The translations under genes were made by a program, and so were the position numbers. Below, in pieces: positions 54,722-64,000 of a DNA stretch of 64,000 bases. How positions within the stretch are numbered: position 1 is the stretch's first letter; every line of letters begins with the position of its first letter. Under the pieces are notes generated by a model. That model made no database searches and was not told the DNA's origin. It saw only the letters and a program-made list of their open reading frames with translations. The stretch lies in the NCBI GenBank assembly GCA_050302275.1, contig JBNLAT010000006.1:1-64000 (forward strand), written 5' to 3'. Source of the stretch: JAPHTQ01 sp050302275. GTDB lineage: Bacteria > Pseudomonadota > Gammaproteobacteria > Thiohalomonadales > Thiohalomonadaceae.

Positions 54722-55891
54722 CTAGTCTCTACGAAGACGTGCCGAAACGGCGATGGGGGTTGGGTAACGCAGCATGATCCAGTAGGAAGAGACGATAAAC
54801 GTGACCATGGTAGTGAGCTGAATGAGCGCCGAGGCCCGCATCGAGATCACCGCGCTCTGTTCTGCCAGCATGGCGATAAACAGGGAGAACTCACTGATCT
54901 GACCCAGACGCACCCCCACTTCTCGGGAGAAGCGATCGCTCTCACCGGTGCGCAACAGAAAACGGCGAAACAGCGGCGGCTTAATGATGACCAGCAGGAC
55001 CCCGAGTACCAGTGAAGGAATCAATAACTCTTCCAGCATCGACGGATTGAACTGTGCGCCAAGGGAGAAGAAAAACAGGATCAGGAAAAAATCGCGCAGC
55101 GGTTTCAGGCTTTCGGCGATAAAGGTACTGATGGGACTGGCGGCCAGTGCGACCCCGGCGATGAAGGCGCCGATCTCCGCCGACAGACCGGCCATTGCCG
55201 ACAGTTCGGCAAAACCGAGACACCAGCCGATAGCGACCAGAAACACATACTCCTGGATGGTGTCGAAACGCATAAATAAAGGCGCCAGAACATAACGTGC
55301 CACTAACAGTGAAGCCCCCATCAGCAGCGGCAACACCAGTGACACCTTACCCAATTCAAGTAGCAGCTCACCTTCGCCGCCATAGGCCTGAAGAGCCAGC
55401 AAGGCGAGGATGGCCAGAATATCCTGCAACAGCAGGATACTGATCATCACCTCCCCTGTGTGCTGCTGATGCAGGGTGGTCGTAGGCAACAATTTCAGGC
55501 CGATGATAGTACTGGAGAACATCGCTGCAACACCCACCAGCAGCGAATCGATATGGTTGAAACCGAAGGCTAGCGCAGTAGCAAAACCCACCACGGCAAA
55601 CAGCAACGAGGTTCCGAGCGTGACCAGGGTCGTTTTGCGTAGCAGGCGCACCAGTTCCTGCGGGTGCAGGTTCAGGCCCAACAGGAACAGCAGGAAGATC
55701 ACGCCGATATGGGCGATCGCGGCGATCAGCGCCGGGTCTTCAATCATCCCGGTACCCCAGGGGCCGAGTATCACCCCCAGCAGGATATAACTGACCAGCA
55801 TCGACTGGCGCGCAAACAGCGCCAGAGTGGCGATGACTGCCGCGCCGGTGAACACGAGAAACAGAGAAAACAGTATCGGATCGTTAGACAT
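54722..55891 (-). CDS. CPA2-family cation:proton antiporter
   Basis: 389 residues, about 12 membrane helices (VAIGWCLGFAELSAMAGLSAEIGAFIAGVALAASP; FLLFLLGLNLHPQELVRLLRKT). Kef-type transporter core without the C-terminal TrkA-N domain of KefB/KefC. Na+/H+ or K+/H+ exchange, ion unknown. Confidence 0.9.
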   Translation of the reverse strand: MSNDPILFSLFLVFTGAAVIATLALFARQSMLVSYILLGVILGPWGTGMIEDPALIAAIAHIGVIFLLFLLGLNLHPQELVRLLRKTTLVTLGTSLLFAVVGFATALAFGFNHIDSLLVGVAAMFSSTIIGLKLLPTTTLHQQHTGEVMISILLLQDILAILALLALQAYGGEGELLLELGKVSLVLPLLMGASLLVARYVLAPLFMRFDTIQEYVFLVAIGWCLGFAELSAMAGLSAEIGAFIAGVALAASPISTFIAESLKPLRDFFLILFFFSLGAQFNPSMLEELLIPSLVLGVLLVIIKPPLFRRFLLRTGESDRFSREVGVRLGQISEFSLFIAMLAEQSAVISMRASALIQLTTMVTFIVSSYWIMLRYPTPIAVSARLRRD

Positions 55892-56010
55892 ACTTGTTTT
55901 GTTTGTGGTTAATTCTCAATAAATTATGACACAGGCCGATAAGAGACGCAGGATGCATTCAAAACAGACATCCTATACTTGGTCATAAGGTAGACACGGG
56001 AGAGTGGTAG

Positions 56011-56343
56011 ATGGACATCACCCCGCCCAAAAGTGATAAGGGAATCCAGCGCCTGAGAGAGGCGAACCGTAACGATTCGGTGAAACAGACGGATCGTATT
56101 AGCCCCTATCCGGCCATCGAATCGAGCGAAACCCACCACGAGGCAGGCGCAAAACCTGCGATAGAACGTCGTCAACATGAACGACGCCAGGTACAGCGGC
56201 GCCGTCAGGAAGATGAAACCCCTTTTGATACCCGTAGTGGCATTGAGCGGCGCCAGTCTGCGCGACGGATGGAAGACCGACTAAACGACGCGCATACCGA
56301 ACAGGAAAACGATGCACCACCCCACATTGATGAGAAGGTTTAG
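56011..56343 (+). CDS. Charged hypothetical protein
   Basis: 110 residues, very hydrophilic, mostly disordered, with repeated ERRQ segments (AIERRQHERRQVQRRRQED and GIERRQSARRMEDRL). No signal or membrane segment. Divergent from the antiporter, with TATACT (55973-55978) as a plausible -10. Proteins of this kind occur in other gammaproteobacteria without known role. Confidence 0.6.
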   Translation: MDITPPKSDKGIQRLREANRNDSVKQTDRISPYPAIESSETHHEAGAKPAIERRQHERRQVQRRRQEDETPFDTRSGIERRQSARRMEDRLNDAHTEQENDAPPHIDEKV

Positions 56344-56359
56344 AGCGCGCTCTTTTTAT
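56342..56359 (+). terminator. Compact terminator
   Basis: AGAGCGCGCTCT palindrome followed by TTTTA, placed at the stop codon of the 56011-56343 gene and against the convergent stop at 56356. Confidence 0.5.
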
Positions 56360-57705
56360 ACGGTCTGAATATCCCGCAACACCAATTCACGCAGGGTCAA
56401 CTCCTGCAGGTGATGGCGAACCCCCTGCTCCATATCCTGCAATAAAGTATCGACGGTCTTGACCGAAGAAACGCGATTTTCCATCAGTGCCTGCTCCGCA
56501 TCGGGCTGTCGCATCTGACTAAGCAGATCGGCAACAGTCAGTGTAGCCGGGTCGTGCACCAACAGGTATTCGGGCGGTTCGTTGCCGCTCTCCAGCAACA
56601 GCTCCCGATCCTGTAGCAGTTGCAGTACCTCGCCGATCCGGTCACCGGGCATCTGTAATAACTGCGACAGTTTTTCTATCGATAGCGGTTTGCCGTTGTG
56701 TACAAAACGATGAGCGATCCAGTACATCACCAACAGCCCCATCTGTTCACGGAAACGACCGCTCAGTGGCAGACGTTGATTGCTCAGACGGATCTGTTCA
56801 GGGTACTGCCGATAGTACGCTACCTGAGAGCCGAGCAGCAGGATCAACCAACTCAGATAGAGCCAGATCATAAACAGGATCAAAATGGCAAAGCCGGAAT
56901 AGATGGCGGCGTACTTGGTGGAAGAAGCAGCGAACTCGGCGAAGATCAGTCCGGTGGTCTGCCACAGGATGCCGCCGACGGCCGCCCCGACCAGAGCGGA
57001 ACGGAATTTTACCTTGGTGTTAGGGACGAACATGTAGACAAAGGTGAAGGCCAGGGTCACCAGAATGAACGGCATCAGGTTGGTCAACAACACCACCAGA
57101 CTGCCGAAGGGTTCGATACTGAGAATGCGCTGCACCATGGCACTGCTCATCATCGAGGCTGTCATGCCGATAGCGGAAAAGACCAGTACCGGGCCAACCA
57201 GAATAACGCTGAGGTAATCACTGAAACGGCGTGACAGGGAACGGGTCGATTTGGCATGCCAGACGTAGTTGAAGGAGTTTTCTACCTTCTGCAACAGAGA
57301 GACCACGGTGTAGAGCAACAGCGCCAGACCGAGGGAACCGAGTACCCCGACCTTCATGTTCTCGACAAAGCCGAGAATATTCACCACAACCTCATTACCC
57401 TTTTCGCCGAGGGGCTGCACCAGATTGAGCAGCAGCGGCTCGATCTGGTTGTGCACACCGAAGGCCTTGAGCACAGAGAAGCTGACCGCCAGCAGCGGCA
57501 CCATCGACAACAGCGTGGTGTAGACCAGACTCATGGCTCGCAGATTGAGCTGGCCATTGGCAAACTCACGGATCAGGACAAACAGCAGGCGCAGGGTCCG
57601 GTAGAGATAACGCGTCAGCCAGGGCAGCGATTCCAGATCCGCACGCCACAATTCATTCAACAGAAACTCTTTTGCCTGGAGATATACACTGTGGGGACTT
57701 TGCAT
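56356..57705 (-). CDS. YihY/BrkB family membrane protein
   Basis: 449 residues. The N-terminal 290 residues hold about six membrane helices (SLVYTTLLSMVPLLAVSFSVLKAFG; VGAAVGGILWQTTGLIFAEF) of the YihY/virulence-factor BrkB family. A C-terminal cytoplasmic extension of about 140 residues looks like a winged-helix domain (SIEKLSQLLQMPGDRIGEVLQLLQDRELLLES). RNase BN was a former misnomer. Role uncertain. Confidence 0.9.
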   Translation of the reverse strand: MQSPHSVYLQAKEFLLNELWRADLESLPWLTRYLYRTLRLLFVLIREFANGQLNLRAMSLVYTTLLSMVPLLAVSFSVLKAFGVHNQIEPLLLNLVQPLGEKGNEVVVNILGFVENMKVGVLGSLGLALLLYTVVSLLQKVENSFNYVWHAKSTRSLSRRFSDYLSVILVGPVLVFSAIGMTASMMSSAMVQRILSIEPFGSLVVLLTNLMPFILVTLAFTFVYMFVPNTKVKFRSALVGAAVGGILWQTTGLIFAEFAASSTKYAAIYSGFAILILFMIWLYLSWLILLLGSQVAYYRQYPEQIRLSNQRLPLSGRFREQMGLLVMYWIAHRFVHNGKPLSIEKLSQLLQMPGDRIGEVLQLLQDRELLLESGNEPPEYLLVHDPATLTVADLLSQMRQPDAEQALMENRVSSVKTVDTLLQDMEQGVRHHLQELTLRELVLRDIQTV

Positions 57706-57844
57706 CGCTCCCTCGCCCGTCTGCCGCCATCAATAACAATAGAGTATGACGGGAATGCGTAAGGAACAAGGAAAGAGTGTGTATACAGATCAACGCTTGC
57801 GGGAAACATCCTGTAAGCGATATGCAATTACAACAATAAAAGCC

Positions 57845-58684
57845 TTAGTGGAAAGTGACACCACTCTCTAACAACCCGGGCAAGCGTGCACGCAGCATCT
57901 CTGCATCGCTGGCATCGGGCAGCAACTCGAGATAGCGGCGATAATCATCAGCGGCAGCGATACTGCAATCGAGCAGCTCGTAGAGATAACCGCGCTCACG
58001 AAAACCGCTGGCCATCCCCGGCATCAGTAGCAGGATCTTTTCCAGTGCCCATAAAGCACTTTGCGGATCACCACGCAACAGATAGCCCTGCTTCAGGTGG
58101 CGCAACATACGCACCATCAGGGTCTTGTCGTCGGTTTCGGAAAGGAAACGGCCGAGGCGATAGGAGGGGCGTTTACGCAGGGCATAGGTACCGGAAAGGA
58201 TCAGCGCCAGATCATCTTCCTGCAACGGCATCCCCCCGTCACTGGGATCGATCACCACGTCGCCTTCGGCATCGCTGTAACGTATCAAAATTCTCCCCGG
58301 GAAGGAGACCGCCTCGAGATGCAGACCGAGCAGACGCCCGACCGTGAGATAGATCAAGGCAATGCTTAACGGAGAGCCACGACGATTGTCGATGACACGA
58401 TCAAGAAACAAATTTTCAGGCGGACAGCGACTGGAACAGATACTGGTAAAACCGCGGTCGTTAAACAGATAGTCATTCAGCTGGAACAGGGCATCACCCA
58501 GTCTAACAGAGGGAGGTAACTGCTCACTCACCTTCTCCGCGTAGAACTGTAAACGTTGTAGATACTCGCCAACATCGACTGCGGGATCGACTTCATGCGC
58601 GACCAGCAACGCTGCTTCGGCCAAACGGTCTGCCCGCGGCTGAGATAGCAACTGCTGCAAAGAAATTACATTGTTGAGACCCAT
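57845..58684 (-). CDS. SirB1 family transglutaminase-like/TPR protein
   Basis: 279 residues from the ATG at 58684 (MGLNNVISL), preceded by AGGAGG. The core (FNDRGFTS...DNRRGSPLSIALIYLTVGRLLGLHLEAVSFPGRILIRY) is the SirB1 N-terminal transglutaminase-like domain; a TPR-like tail follows. The frame extends to 58738, but the RBS favours 58684. Function unknown. Confidence 0.88.
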   Translation of the reverse strand: MGLNNVISLQQLLSQPRADRLAEAALLVAHEVDPAVDVGEYLQRLQFYAEKVSEQLPPSVRLGDALFQLNDYLFNDRGFTSICSSRCPPENLFLDRVIDNRRGSPLSIALIYLTVGRLLGLHLEAVSFPGRILIRYSDAEGDVVIDPSDGGMPLQEDDLALILSGTYALRKRPSYRLGRFLSETDDKTLMVRMLRHLKQGYLLRGDPQSALWALEKILLLMPGMASGFRERGYLYELLDCSIAAADDYRRYLELLPDASDAEMLRARLPGLLESGVTFH

Positions 58685-58792
58685 TACATCAGCCTCCTGG
58701 GGGGAGATAGCTGTTTCAGGCAAAGTATAGTCGAACACCTGAAGACATCCTGAAGGAAGGTCTCACCTAGCCAAAAGTGGTAGTTCCAAAAT

Positions 58793-61700
58793 TCAAATCT
58801 GGGAGCTCAGTGCCTTCCACTCCTTCTCCAGTCGTGGCGCAGACACGGTTTCACTGGTTCCCAACTCCTGGGCAAATAGCGACACCCGTAACTCCTCCAG
58901 CAACCAGCGAAAACGCTGCCAGGATGCTTCGACACAAATGTCGCTCTCGCCACAACGTTGCCAGTAACGCTGCCACAGCGGTTGCAGCTCCAACATCAGG
59001 CGTCGATCCCGCTCCGGATCGGTGCGTAGCTTTTCCAGACGTTTCTCAATCGCCTGCAGATAGCGGGGCAGATCCTGCAATCGCGACAATGGTGTACGGG
59101 CGACAAAACCTTTTGCTAACAGGTGGTCCAGCTGCTCACGGATATCGGCAATACTGTTAAGCCATTGCGGCTGCACGTTGCCTTTAAGTGCTTTGTTAAT
59201 CCGTTGCTGTGCCGCCAGAATCTCACCCACACTGGTGGCGATGCGGTTACCTTTGTCGATCAGTTGCTCTCGCGCTGCTTCCGCCTGCTGCAAAAAAATC
59301 TTTCGCTCTCTTGGCACATCGCCATCACCTAACAATGACTGTTCAACAGCGGCGCTGACAATATCGCTAATCAATTCATCGCAGCGACCGACGGGGGCAT
59401 AACGCAGGCAACTCTCCTTGATCCCCGGCAGATTTTTCTCCAGGTATTTCAACTTGTCGCGATTCGCCAACATAAACAGACGCATCACGCCCTTGCGTTG
59501 CACCGCTTCCGCAGCCTCTGCACTTTCGCAAAGTTTTACCGCGACACTGTTGCCTTCATCGCAATAAGCAGGAAAGGCTTTGATCTCCATGCCATGTCGC
59601 TGCAGGGTAACGCTTTGCGGTAATTCGTCCACATCCCACTCGACGATGCCGTTGCGTTCCCATTCACTGCTGGTTTCTTCGTTACGCAAACTTTGTCTTA
59701 CCTTGCCCGCCATCTGCTGCTGTAACGCGACAAGGTCACGACCTTCAGCAAGCACTTTGGCTTTATTACCGATAACTCGATAATTCATGCTCAGATGCGG
59801 CGGCAGGTTTTCCGGATGCCAGGCATCATCAGGGACGGCGGAGCCACTGATACGATGCAACTGGCGGGCAAACACCGCCAACAGATTACCTTCGCGCATC
59901 ACCATGGCGGAAAGTGCTGCCTCGGCAAAGTTAATCGCGGGAACATAATTACGGCGTACCGGTTTCGGCATCGCCTTAATCAGGGCAATCAGCTTTTCCT
60001 TCAGCAATCCCGGCACCAACCAGTCGAAGAGATCGCTGCTCAGTTGGGCAAGCGCCGCCAGCGGCACGATGACGGTCACACCATCCGCGGGATGACCCGG
60101 TTCGAAGTGGTAATCGAGGGGTAGTGACATGCCCTGATAATTGAGCTCGGCCGGGAACTGTTCACCGGTTACATCTGCAGCACTGTGCTGCATCAAGAAA
60201 TCGCGCTCCAGATAGAGCAGGCGCGGCGCATCGGCTTCAGCCTTTTCCCACCAGCGTTCAAAGGCCTTGCCGCTATAGATATCCTGCGGAATATGCTGGT
60301 CGTAGAAATCGAACAGGGTCTGCTCATCGACCATAATGTCGCGACGGCGCGACTTGGCCTCCAGCAGCGAAACCTCTTCCAGCAGGTCGCGATTATGCTG
60401 AAAGAACGGCGCCTTACAATCGTACTCGCCACGTACCAGGGCATGACGAATAAACAGTTCACGACTAAGTTTCGGATCGATGGGACCGTAATGAACCTTG
60501 CGCCGCGCCACGATCAACAAACCAAACAGAGTCACCTGCTCGAAGGCGCTCACCCGTGCGTTACGTTTTTCCCAGTGCGGTTCCAGATAACTGCGTTTCA
60601 CCAGCTCTTTGGCCAGCGGTTCGATCCAGGCCGGGTCGATGGTGGCAACATCGCGGGCAAACAGTCGCGAGGTCTCCACCAGTTCCGCAGCCATAATCCA
60701 CTTGGGCGTTTTCTTTGCCAGTGAAGAACCGGGGAAGATGGTCAGGCGAATGTTACGTGCACCGAGATACTCCACCAGCGGTTTACGTTTTTTGTTCGTG
60801 CTATCCGCATCACGTTCATCCTTGAGGGCAATGTTGCCGAGCAGACCGGCAAGCAGTGCTTTATGAATGGCATCGTAGTCCGCAGGCTGCTCGTTGAGTT
60901 GCAGTTTCAGTTCACGTAGTCGCCCCAACAACTGGCCATGGATGTCGTGCCACTCGCGCATGCGTAGATAATTGATGAACTCACTGCGACAGAGTTTGCG
61001 CAATTTGCTCTGGCTCAAATGACGCGACTGCTCGTGGAAGTAGTCCCATAGATTCAGGTAGGCAATAAAGTCTGACTTCTCATCGCTAAAGCGGGCGTGT
61101 TTTTCATCCGCGGCCTGCTGTGCTTCCAGCGGCCGGTCACGCGGGTCCTGAACACTCAATGCCGAGGCGATGATCAACACCTCATGCAGTGCCTTCTCTT
61201 TTACGGCGGAGAGCAGCATGCGCCCGATACGCGGGTCGACCGGCAGCCGTGCCAGTTGGCGACCATCGTTGGTAATGCGGTTATTTCGATCTACCGCACC
61301 CAGTTCATGCAACAGTCGAAAACCGTCATTGATATAGCGACGGTCCGGCGGATCGATAAAGGGAAACTGTTCGATATCGCCAAGGCCAAGCAACATCATC
61401 TGCAGAATGACGCTGGCGAGATTGGTGCGTCGGATCTCCGGCTCGGTGTATTCGGGACGCGAGAGAAAATCTTCTTCACTGTAGAGACGAATACAGACGC
61501 CAGCACTGACCCGACCACAGCGGCCGGCACGCTGGTTGGCCGAAGCCTGAGAAACCGGTTCGATAGGAAGCCGTTGGACTTTGGTGCGGTGACTGTAGCG
61601 ACTGATCCGCGCAAGACCAGTGTCGATCACGAAGCGAATCCCGGGCACCGTCAGTGAGGTCTCAGCGACATTGGTCGCCAGCACGATGCGTCGACCGCCG

Positions 61701-62707
61701 TGACGGCGGAAGACCCGATCCTGTTCGCTGGCGGAGAGGCGGGAGAAGAGCGGCACCACCTCGGTATCGCGCATACGGTGTTTACCCAGTGCTTCGGCAG
61801 CTTCACGAATGTCGCGCTCCCCGGCGAGGAAGATCAACACATCGCCCAACGGGTCGAGTCGCGCCACTTCATCCACCGCATCGATCAATCCCTGTAGCGG
61901 ATCGGCCTCGCGTTTGCCCTCTTCCAACAGTGGACGGTAACGCACCTCCACTGGATAGGTCCGGCCTGAAACCTCCACCACCGGCGCATCGTTAAAGAAT
62001 TCGGCAAAGCGTTCGGTGTTAATGGTTGCCGAGGTGATGATCAGTTTCAGATCGGGACGCTTTGGCAACAGCTGTTTGAGATAACCGAGCAGGAAATCGA
62101 TATTGAGGCTGCGTTCGTGGGCCTCGTCGATAATCAGGGTGTCGTACTGCTCCAGCAGCGGATCGCTCTGGATCTCCGCCAGCAGGATACCGTCGGTCAT
62201 CAGCTTGATCAGACTGCTGCCACCTGAACGTTCGCTAAAACGAATTTTAAAGCCGACCAGTTGTCCCAGTTCGGTATGCAGCTCTTCGGCGATACGGTTG
62301 GCAACGCTGCGGGCGGCGATACGTCGTGGTTGAGTATGACCAATGGAGGCGGCACGACCGCGCCCCAGTTCCAGGCAGATCTTCGGCAACTGTGTGGTCT
62401 TGCCCGAGCCGGTTTCACCAGCGACGATCACCACCTGATGTTTACTGATCGCCTCGGCGATCTCCTGGCGCCGCTCGCTGACCGGCAACTCTGCCGGGTA
62501 GTCGATGCGCGGCACCAGCGCCGTGCGCTGTGCCAGACGCTGTGACGATGCCTCTATCTCTCGCGCCACCTCGGCCAGTCCACGGTCGATCGGCTTGCCC
62601 TGTTGCTGCCGCCGTTGCAACCCGTGCAGACGCTTGCCCAAACGCTGCCGATCGGCGGCCATACATTGGTCGAGCTGGGTAAGAAGTTGCTGGTGAGAAA
62701 GCGGCAC
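58793..62707 (-). CDS. hrpA: ATP-dependent RNA helicase HrpA
   Basis: About 1304 residues (E. coli 1300). Motif I GETGSGKTTQLPK, motif II DEAHERSLNIDFLLGYL, motif III SAT, motif VI QRAGRCGR, then HA2, OB-fold and the DUF3418 C-terminal region. I chose the GTG at 62707 (PLSHQQLLTQLDQCMAADRQRL follows) because length and N terminus then fit the family; longer frames run into the divergent lipoprotein promoter region. DEAH-box helicase rescuing stalled ribosomes and processing mRNA. Confidence 0.94.
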   Translation of the reverse strand: MPLSHQQLLTQLDQCMAADRQRLGKRLHGLQRRQQQGKPIDRGLAEVAREIEASSQRLAQRTALVPRIDYPAELPVSERRQEIAEAISKHQVVIVAGETGSGKTTQLPKICLELGRGRAASIGHTQPRRIAARSVANRIAEELHTELGQLVGFKIRFSERSGGSSLIKLMTDGILLAEIQSDPLLEQYDTLIIDEAHERSLNIDFLLGYLKQLLPKRPDLKLIITSATINTERFAEFFNDAPVVEVSGRTYPVEVRYRPLLEEGKREADPLQGLIDAVDEVARLDPLGDVLIFLAGERDIREAAEALGKHRMRDTEVVPLFSRLSASEQDRVFRRHGGRRIVLATNVAETSLTVPGIRFVIDTGLARISRYSHRTKVQRLPIEPVSQASANQRAGRCGRVSAGVCIRLYSEEDFLSRPEYTEPEIRRTNLASVILQMMLLGLGDIEQFPFIDPPDRRYINDGFRLLHELGAVDRNNRITNDGRQLARLPVDPRIGRMLLSAVKEKALHEVLIIASALSVQDPRDRPLEAQQAADEKHARFSDEKSDFIAYLNLWDYFHEQSRHLSQSKLRKLCRSEFINYLRMREWHDIHGQLLGRLRELKLQLNEQPADYDAIHKALLAGLLGNIALKDERDADSTNKKRKPLVEYLGARNIRLTIFPGSSLAKKTPKWIMAAELVETSRLFARDVATIDPAWIEPLAKELVKRSYLEPHWEKRNARVSAFEQVTLFGLLIVARRKVHYGPIDPKLSRELFIRHALVRGEYDCKAPFFQHNRDLLEEVSLLEAKSRRRDIMVDEQTLFDFYDQHIPQDIYSGKAFERWWEKAEADAPRLLYLERDFLMQHSAADVTGEQFPAELNYQGMSLPLDYHFEPGHPADGVTVIVPLAALAQLSSDLFDWLVPGLLKEKLIALIKAMPKPVRRNYVPAINFAEAALSAMVMREGNLLAVFARQLHRISGSAVPDDAWHPENLPPHLSMNYRVIGNKAKVLAEGRDLVALQQQMAGKVRQSLRNEETSSEWERNGIVEWDVDELPQSVTLQRHGMEIKAFPAYCDEGNSVAVKLCESAEAAEAVQRKGVMRLFMLANRDKLKYLEKNLPGIKESCLRYAPVGRCDELISDIVSAAVEQSLLGDGDVPRERKIFLQQAEAAREQLIDKGNRIATSVGEILAAQQRINKALKGNVQPQWLNSIADIREQLDHLLAKGFVARTPLSRLQDLPRYLQAIEKRLEKLRTDPERDRRLMLELQPLWQRYWQRCGESDICVEASWQRFRWLLEELRVSLFAQELGTSETVSAPRLEKEWKALSSQI

Positions 62708-62740
62708 GGTAGAGACTATGGATTTACTGTTATATTCAGA

Positions 62741-62756
62741 GGTAACGTATGTTACC
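62741..62756. promoter_or_regulatory. Palindrome in the hrpA/lipoprotein divergent region
   Basis: GGTAAC-GTAT-GTTACC, perfect 6-bp arms, in the 91-bp space between two divergent start codons. Candidate operator; no factor identified. Confidence 0.35.
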
Positions 62757-62798
62757 GACATCACTCGAACATCACTACCCACTGACAGGGAGTTACCC

Positions 62799-63458
62799 AT
62801 GCCCAAGACCCTACGAATTTTATCCCTGCTTACCGCAGTACTGACCCTGGGCGCTTGCACCTCGGCCACCGTGGTCAGTAGCAGCGGTGGCCCGACCATT
62901 CAACAGGCACAGTACGAACCCTATAACGGACCGAAGAAACGCGTCGCCATCAGCTCCTTCGAGGACAAGGCGACCCACAGCGGCAATCTCGGTCGCGGCG
63001 TTACCGACATGCTGGCCGACTCACTGTTCAACACCAACCGCTTCATCGTGCTGGAGCGCGAACGCCTCAAGGATGTGATCAAGGAACAGGACATGGTCGA
63101 CAGCGGTCGCTTCCGCCAGGAGACCGTGGCACCCAAGGGACAACTGGAAGGGGCCGAGTTGCTGATCCGCGGTTCCATCACCCAGTTCGAACCCTCCTGC
63201 CGCGGTGGTTCGCTGCTGCTGGTCGGTGCCAAAGAGGCTTGCGTCACCATCAATCTGCGCATCATCGACGCCACCACCGGGCGCATCGTCAACAGCACCA
63301 CCGTCGAGGGCACCTCGGGCGCAGCTGGCATCGGCCTGATCTTCACCTCCGCGCCGCTGCCAGTCGGTCTTGGTGCCTGGTCGAAGACACCGATGGAGAC
63401 CGCTCTGCGCAACTGCATCGAAACCGCGGTACGCCATATCGTCGAGACCAAGCTCTAA
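62799..63458 (+). CDS. CsgG-like outer-membrane lipoprotein
   Basis: 219 residues with lipobox LGAC. KKRVAISSFEDKATHSGNLGRGVTDMLADSLFNTNRFIVLERERLKDVIKEQD is the CsgG/curli-assembly-type core. No curli genes are nearby, so a curlin pore is unlikely. It is followed 3 bp later by a related gene. Confidence 0.82.
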   Translation: MPKTLRILSLLTAVLTLGACTSATVVSSSGGPTIQQAQYEPYNGPKKRVAISSFEDKATHSGNLGRGVTDMLADSLFNTNRFIVLERERLKDVIKEQDMVDSGRFRQETVAPKGQLEGAELLIRGSITQFEPSCRGGSLLLVGAKEACVTINLRIIDATTGRIVNSTTVEGTSGAAGIGLIFTSAPLPVGLGAWSKTPMETALRNCIETAVRHIVETKL

Positions 63459-63461
63459 TTC

Positions 63462-64000
63462 ATGCCGAAGGCATTACTAGTACTGTTACTGGCGCTGCTC
63501 GCTGGCTGCAGCGGTGGCGCCAGCGTAGTTCAGGGAGACGGACGGCGTATTGGTGAAATTCAGGGCGAACCTTATGACGGTCCGCTCAAGCGGATCGCCG
63601 TGGCCGCGGTGCTCGATCATACCGGCGGAAAAAGCGGCAGCGACATCACCCGCCAGCTGGCGCTGCTGACACGCGATAGCCGCAACGCGAAGGCCAGCGA
63701 TATCCTCAGCGGTATTCGCGACCTGCTAACCACAGCGCTGTTCAATACCGATCGTTTCATCCTGCTGGAGCGGGAAGGACTGGACGAAGTGATCGCCGAA
63801 CAAACCTTCCAGGAAGGCAACCGTACGCTACCGAGCGAACTGAAACGCAAACTGGAGGGCGCGGAACTGCTCCTGCTCTCCGCCGTCACCACTTTCGACA
63901 TGGGCGCCTCGGGAGGCTTCGCCTTTCCGATCCCGATCAAACTCAATGACAACGGTGACATCGGCATCCTCGATGTGGAGATGCGCAGCGCCCATGTAGC
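63462..64000 (+). CDS. Second CsgG-like lipoprotein (cut by window end)
   Basis: Starts ATG 63462 and remains open to the end of the window, so at least 179 residues. Lipobox LLAGC, then LKRIAVAAVLDHTGGKSGSD, an insert, and DLLTTALFNTDRFILLEREGLDEVIAEQ, parallel to the gene before it. A tandem paralogue; the 3' end is missing only because the window ends. Confidence 0.8.
   Translation, partial: MPKALLVLLLALLAGCSGGASVVQGDGRRIGEIQGEPYDGPLKRIAVAAVLDHTGGKSGSDITRQLALLTRDSRNAKASDILSGIRDLLTTALFNTDRFILLEREGLDEVIAEQTFQEGNRTLPSELKRKLEGAELLLLSAVTTFDMGASGGFAFPIPIKLNDNGDIGILDVEMRSAHV

Overview
The window looks like chromosome of a free-living gammaproteobacterium. The main evidence is conserved gene order: leuS-lptE-holA-proA-(fimV-like)-nadD-rsfS-rlmH-maf-rng-yhdP on one strand, and miaB-phoH-ybeY-corC-lnt on the same strand. 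Small gammaproteobacterial families support this (YhdP, SirB1, DUF2835, DUF1451/YbeL, RsfS, HrpA). Species cannot be fixed from sequence alone; a relative of the Chromatiales or sulfur-oxidising lineages is only a guess. I saw no rRNA or tRNA gene, CRISPR array, phage or transposase gene.

Layout. 1-14.4 kb is the minus-strand housekeeping cluster, interrupted by two short palindromic MITE-like repeats. 14.4-16.8 kb holds a PAS-type sigma-54 activator and a DUF1451 zinc-ribbon protein. 16.8-23.7 kb holds the lnt/corC/ybeY/phoH/miaB cluster (phoH has a frameshift) and amtB with NtrC-like sites. 23.8-28.7 kb is a PadR-controlled RND efflux operon with a perfect 12-bp-arm operator. 28.7-37.7 kb is a mixed block: beta-propeller lipoprotein, thioesterase, mazG, two thioredoxin-fold proteins, patatin, HIT, DUF2835, polyphosphate:AMP phosphotransferase. 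47-64 kb contains HlyIII, metY, a TlpA-like protein, an MgtC/DUF4010 protein plus glycosyltransferase, Na/Pi cotransporter, CPA2 antiporter, YihY/BrkB, SirB1, hrpA and two CsgG-like lipoproteins.

The most interesting part is 37.8-47.1 kb, which reads as one sigma-54 regulon. It contains cyanase (cynS), a divergent NitT/TauT-type ABC transporter with a Tat-exported binding protein, a NifA-like GAF/AAA+/Fis activator, and an operon encoding an OsmC-like protein, an acyl-CoA-dehydrogenase-like flavoprotein, a DUF302 protein and a rubredoxin/rubredoxin-reductase fusion. Each of the four transcription units has a recognisable -24/-12 promoter with exact GG-N10-GC spacing. TTGTC/GACAA-type palindromes lie between or next to these promoters. 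This suggests uptake and redox conversion of a small nitrogen or sulfur compound, with cyanate as substrate or product. The substrate is not known from the sequence.

A second theme is a set of five palindromic, protein-free elements of about 130-290 bp. They lie almost exactly against stop codons: three fill convergent gene junctions and two sit inside the housekeeping operon. One apparently supplies the start of the fimV-like gene.
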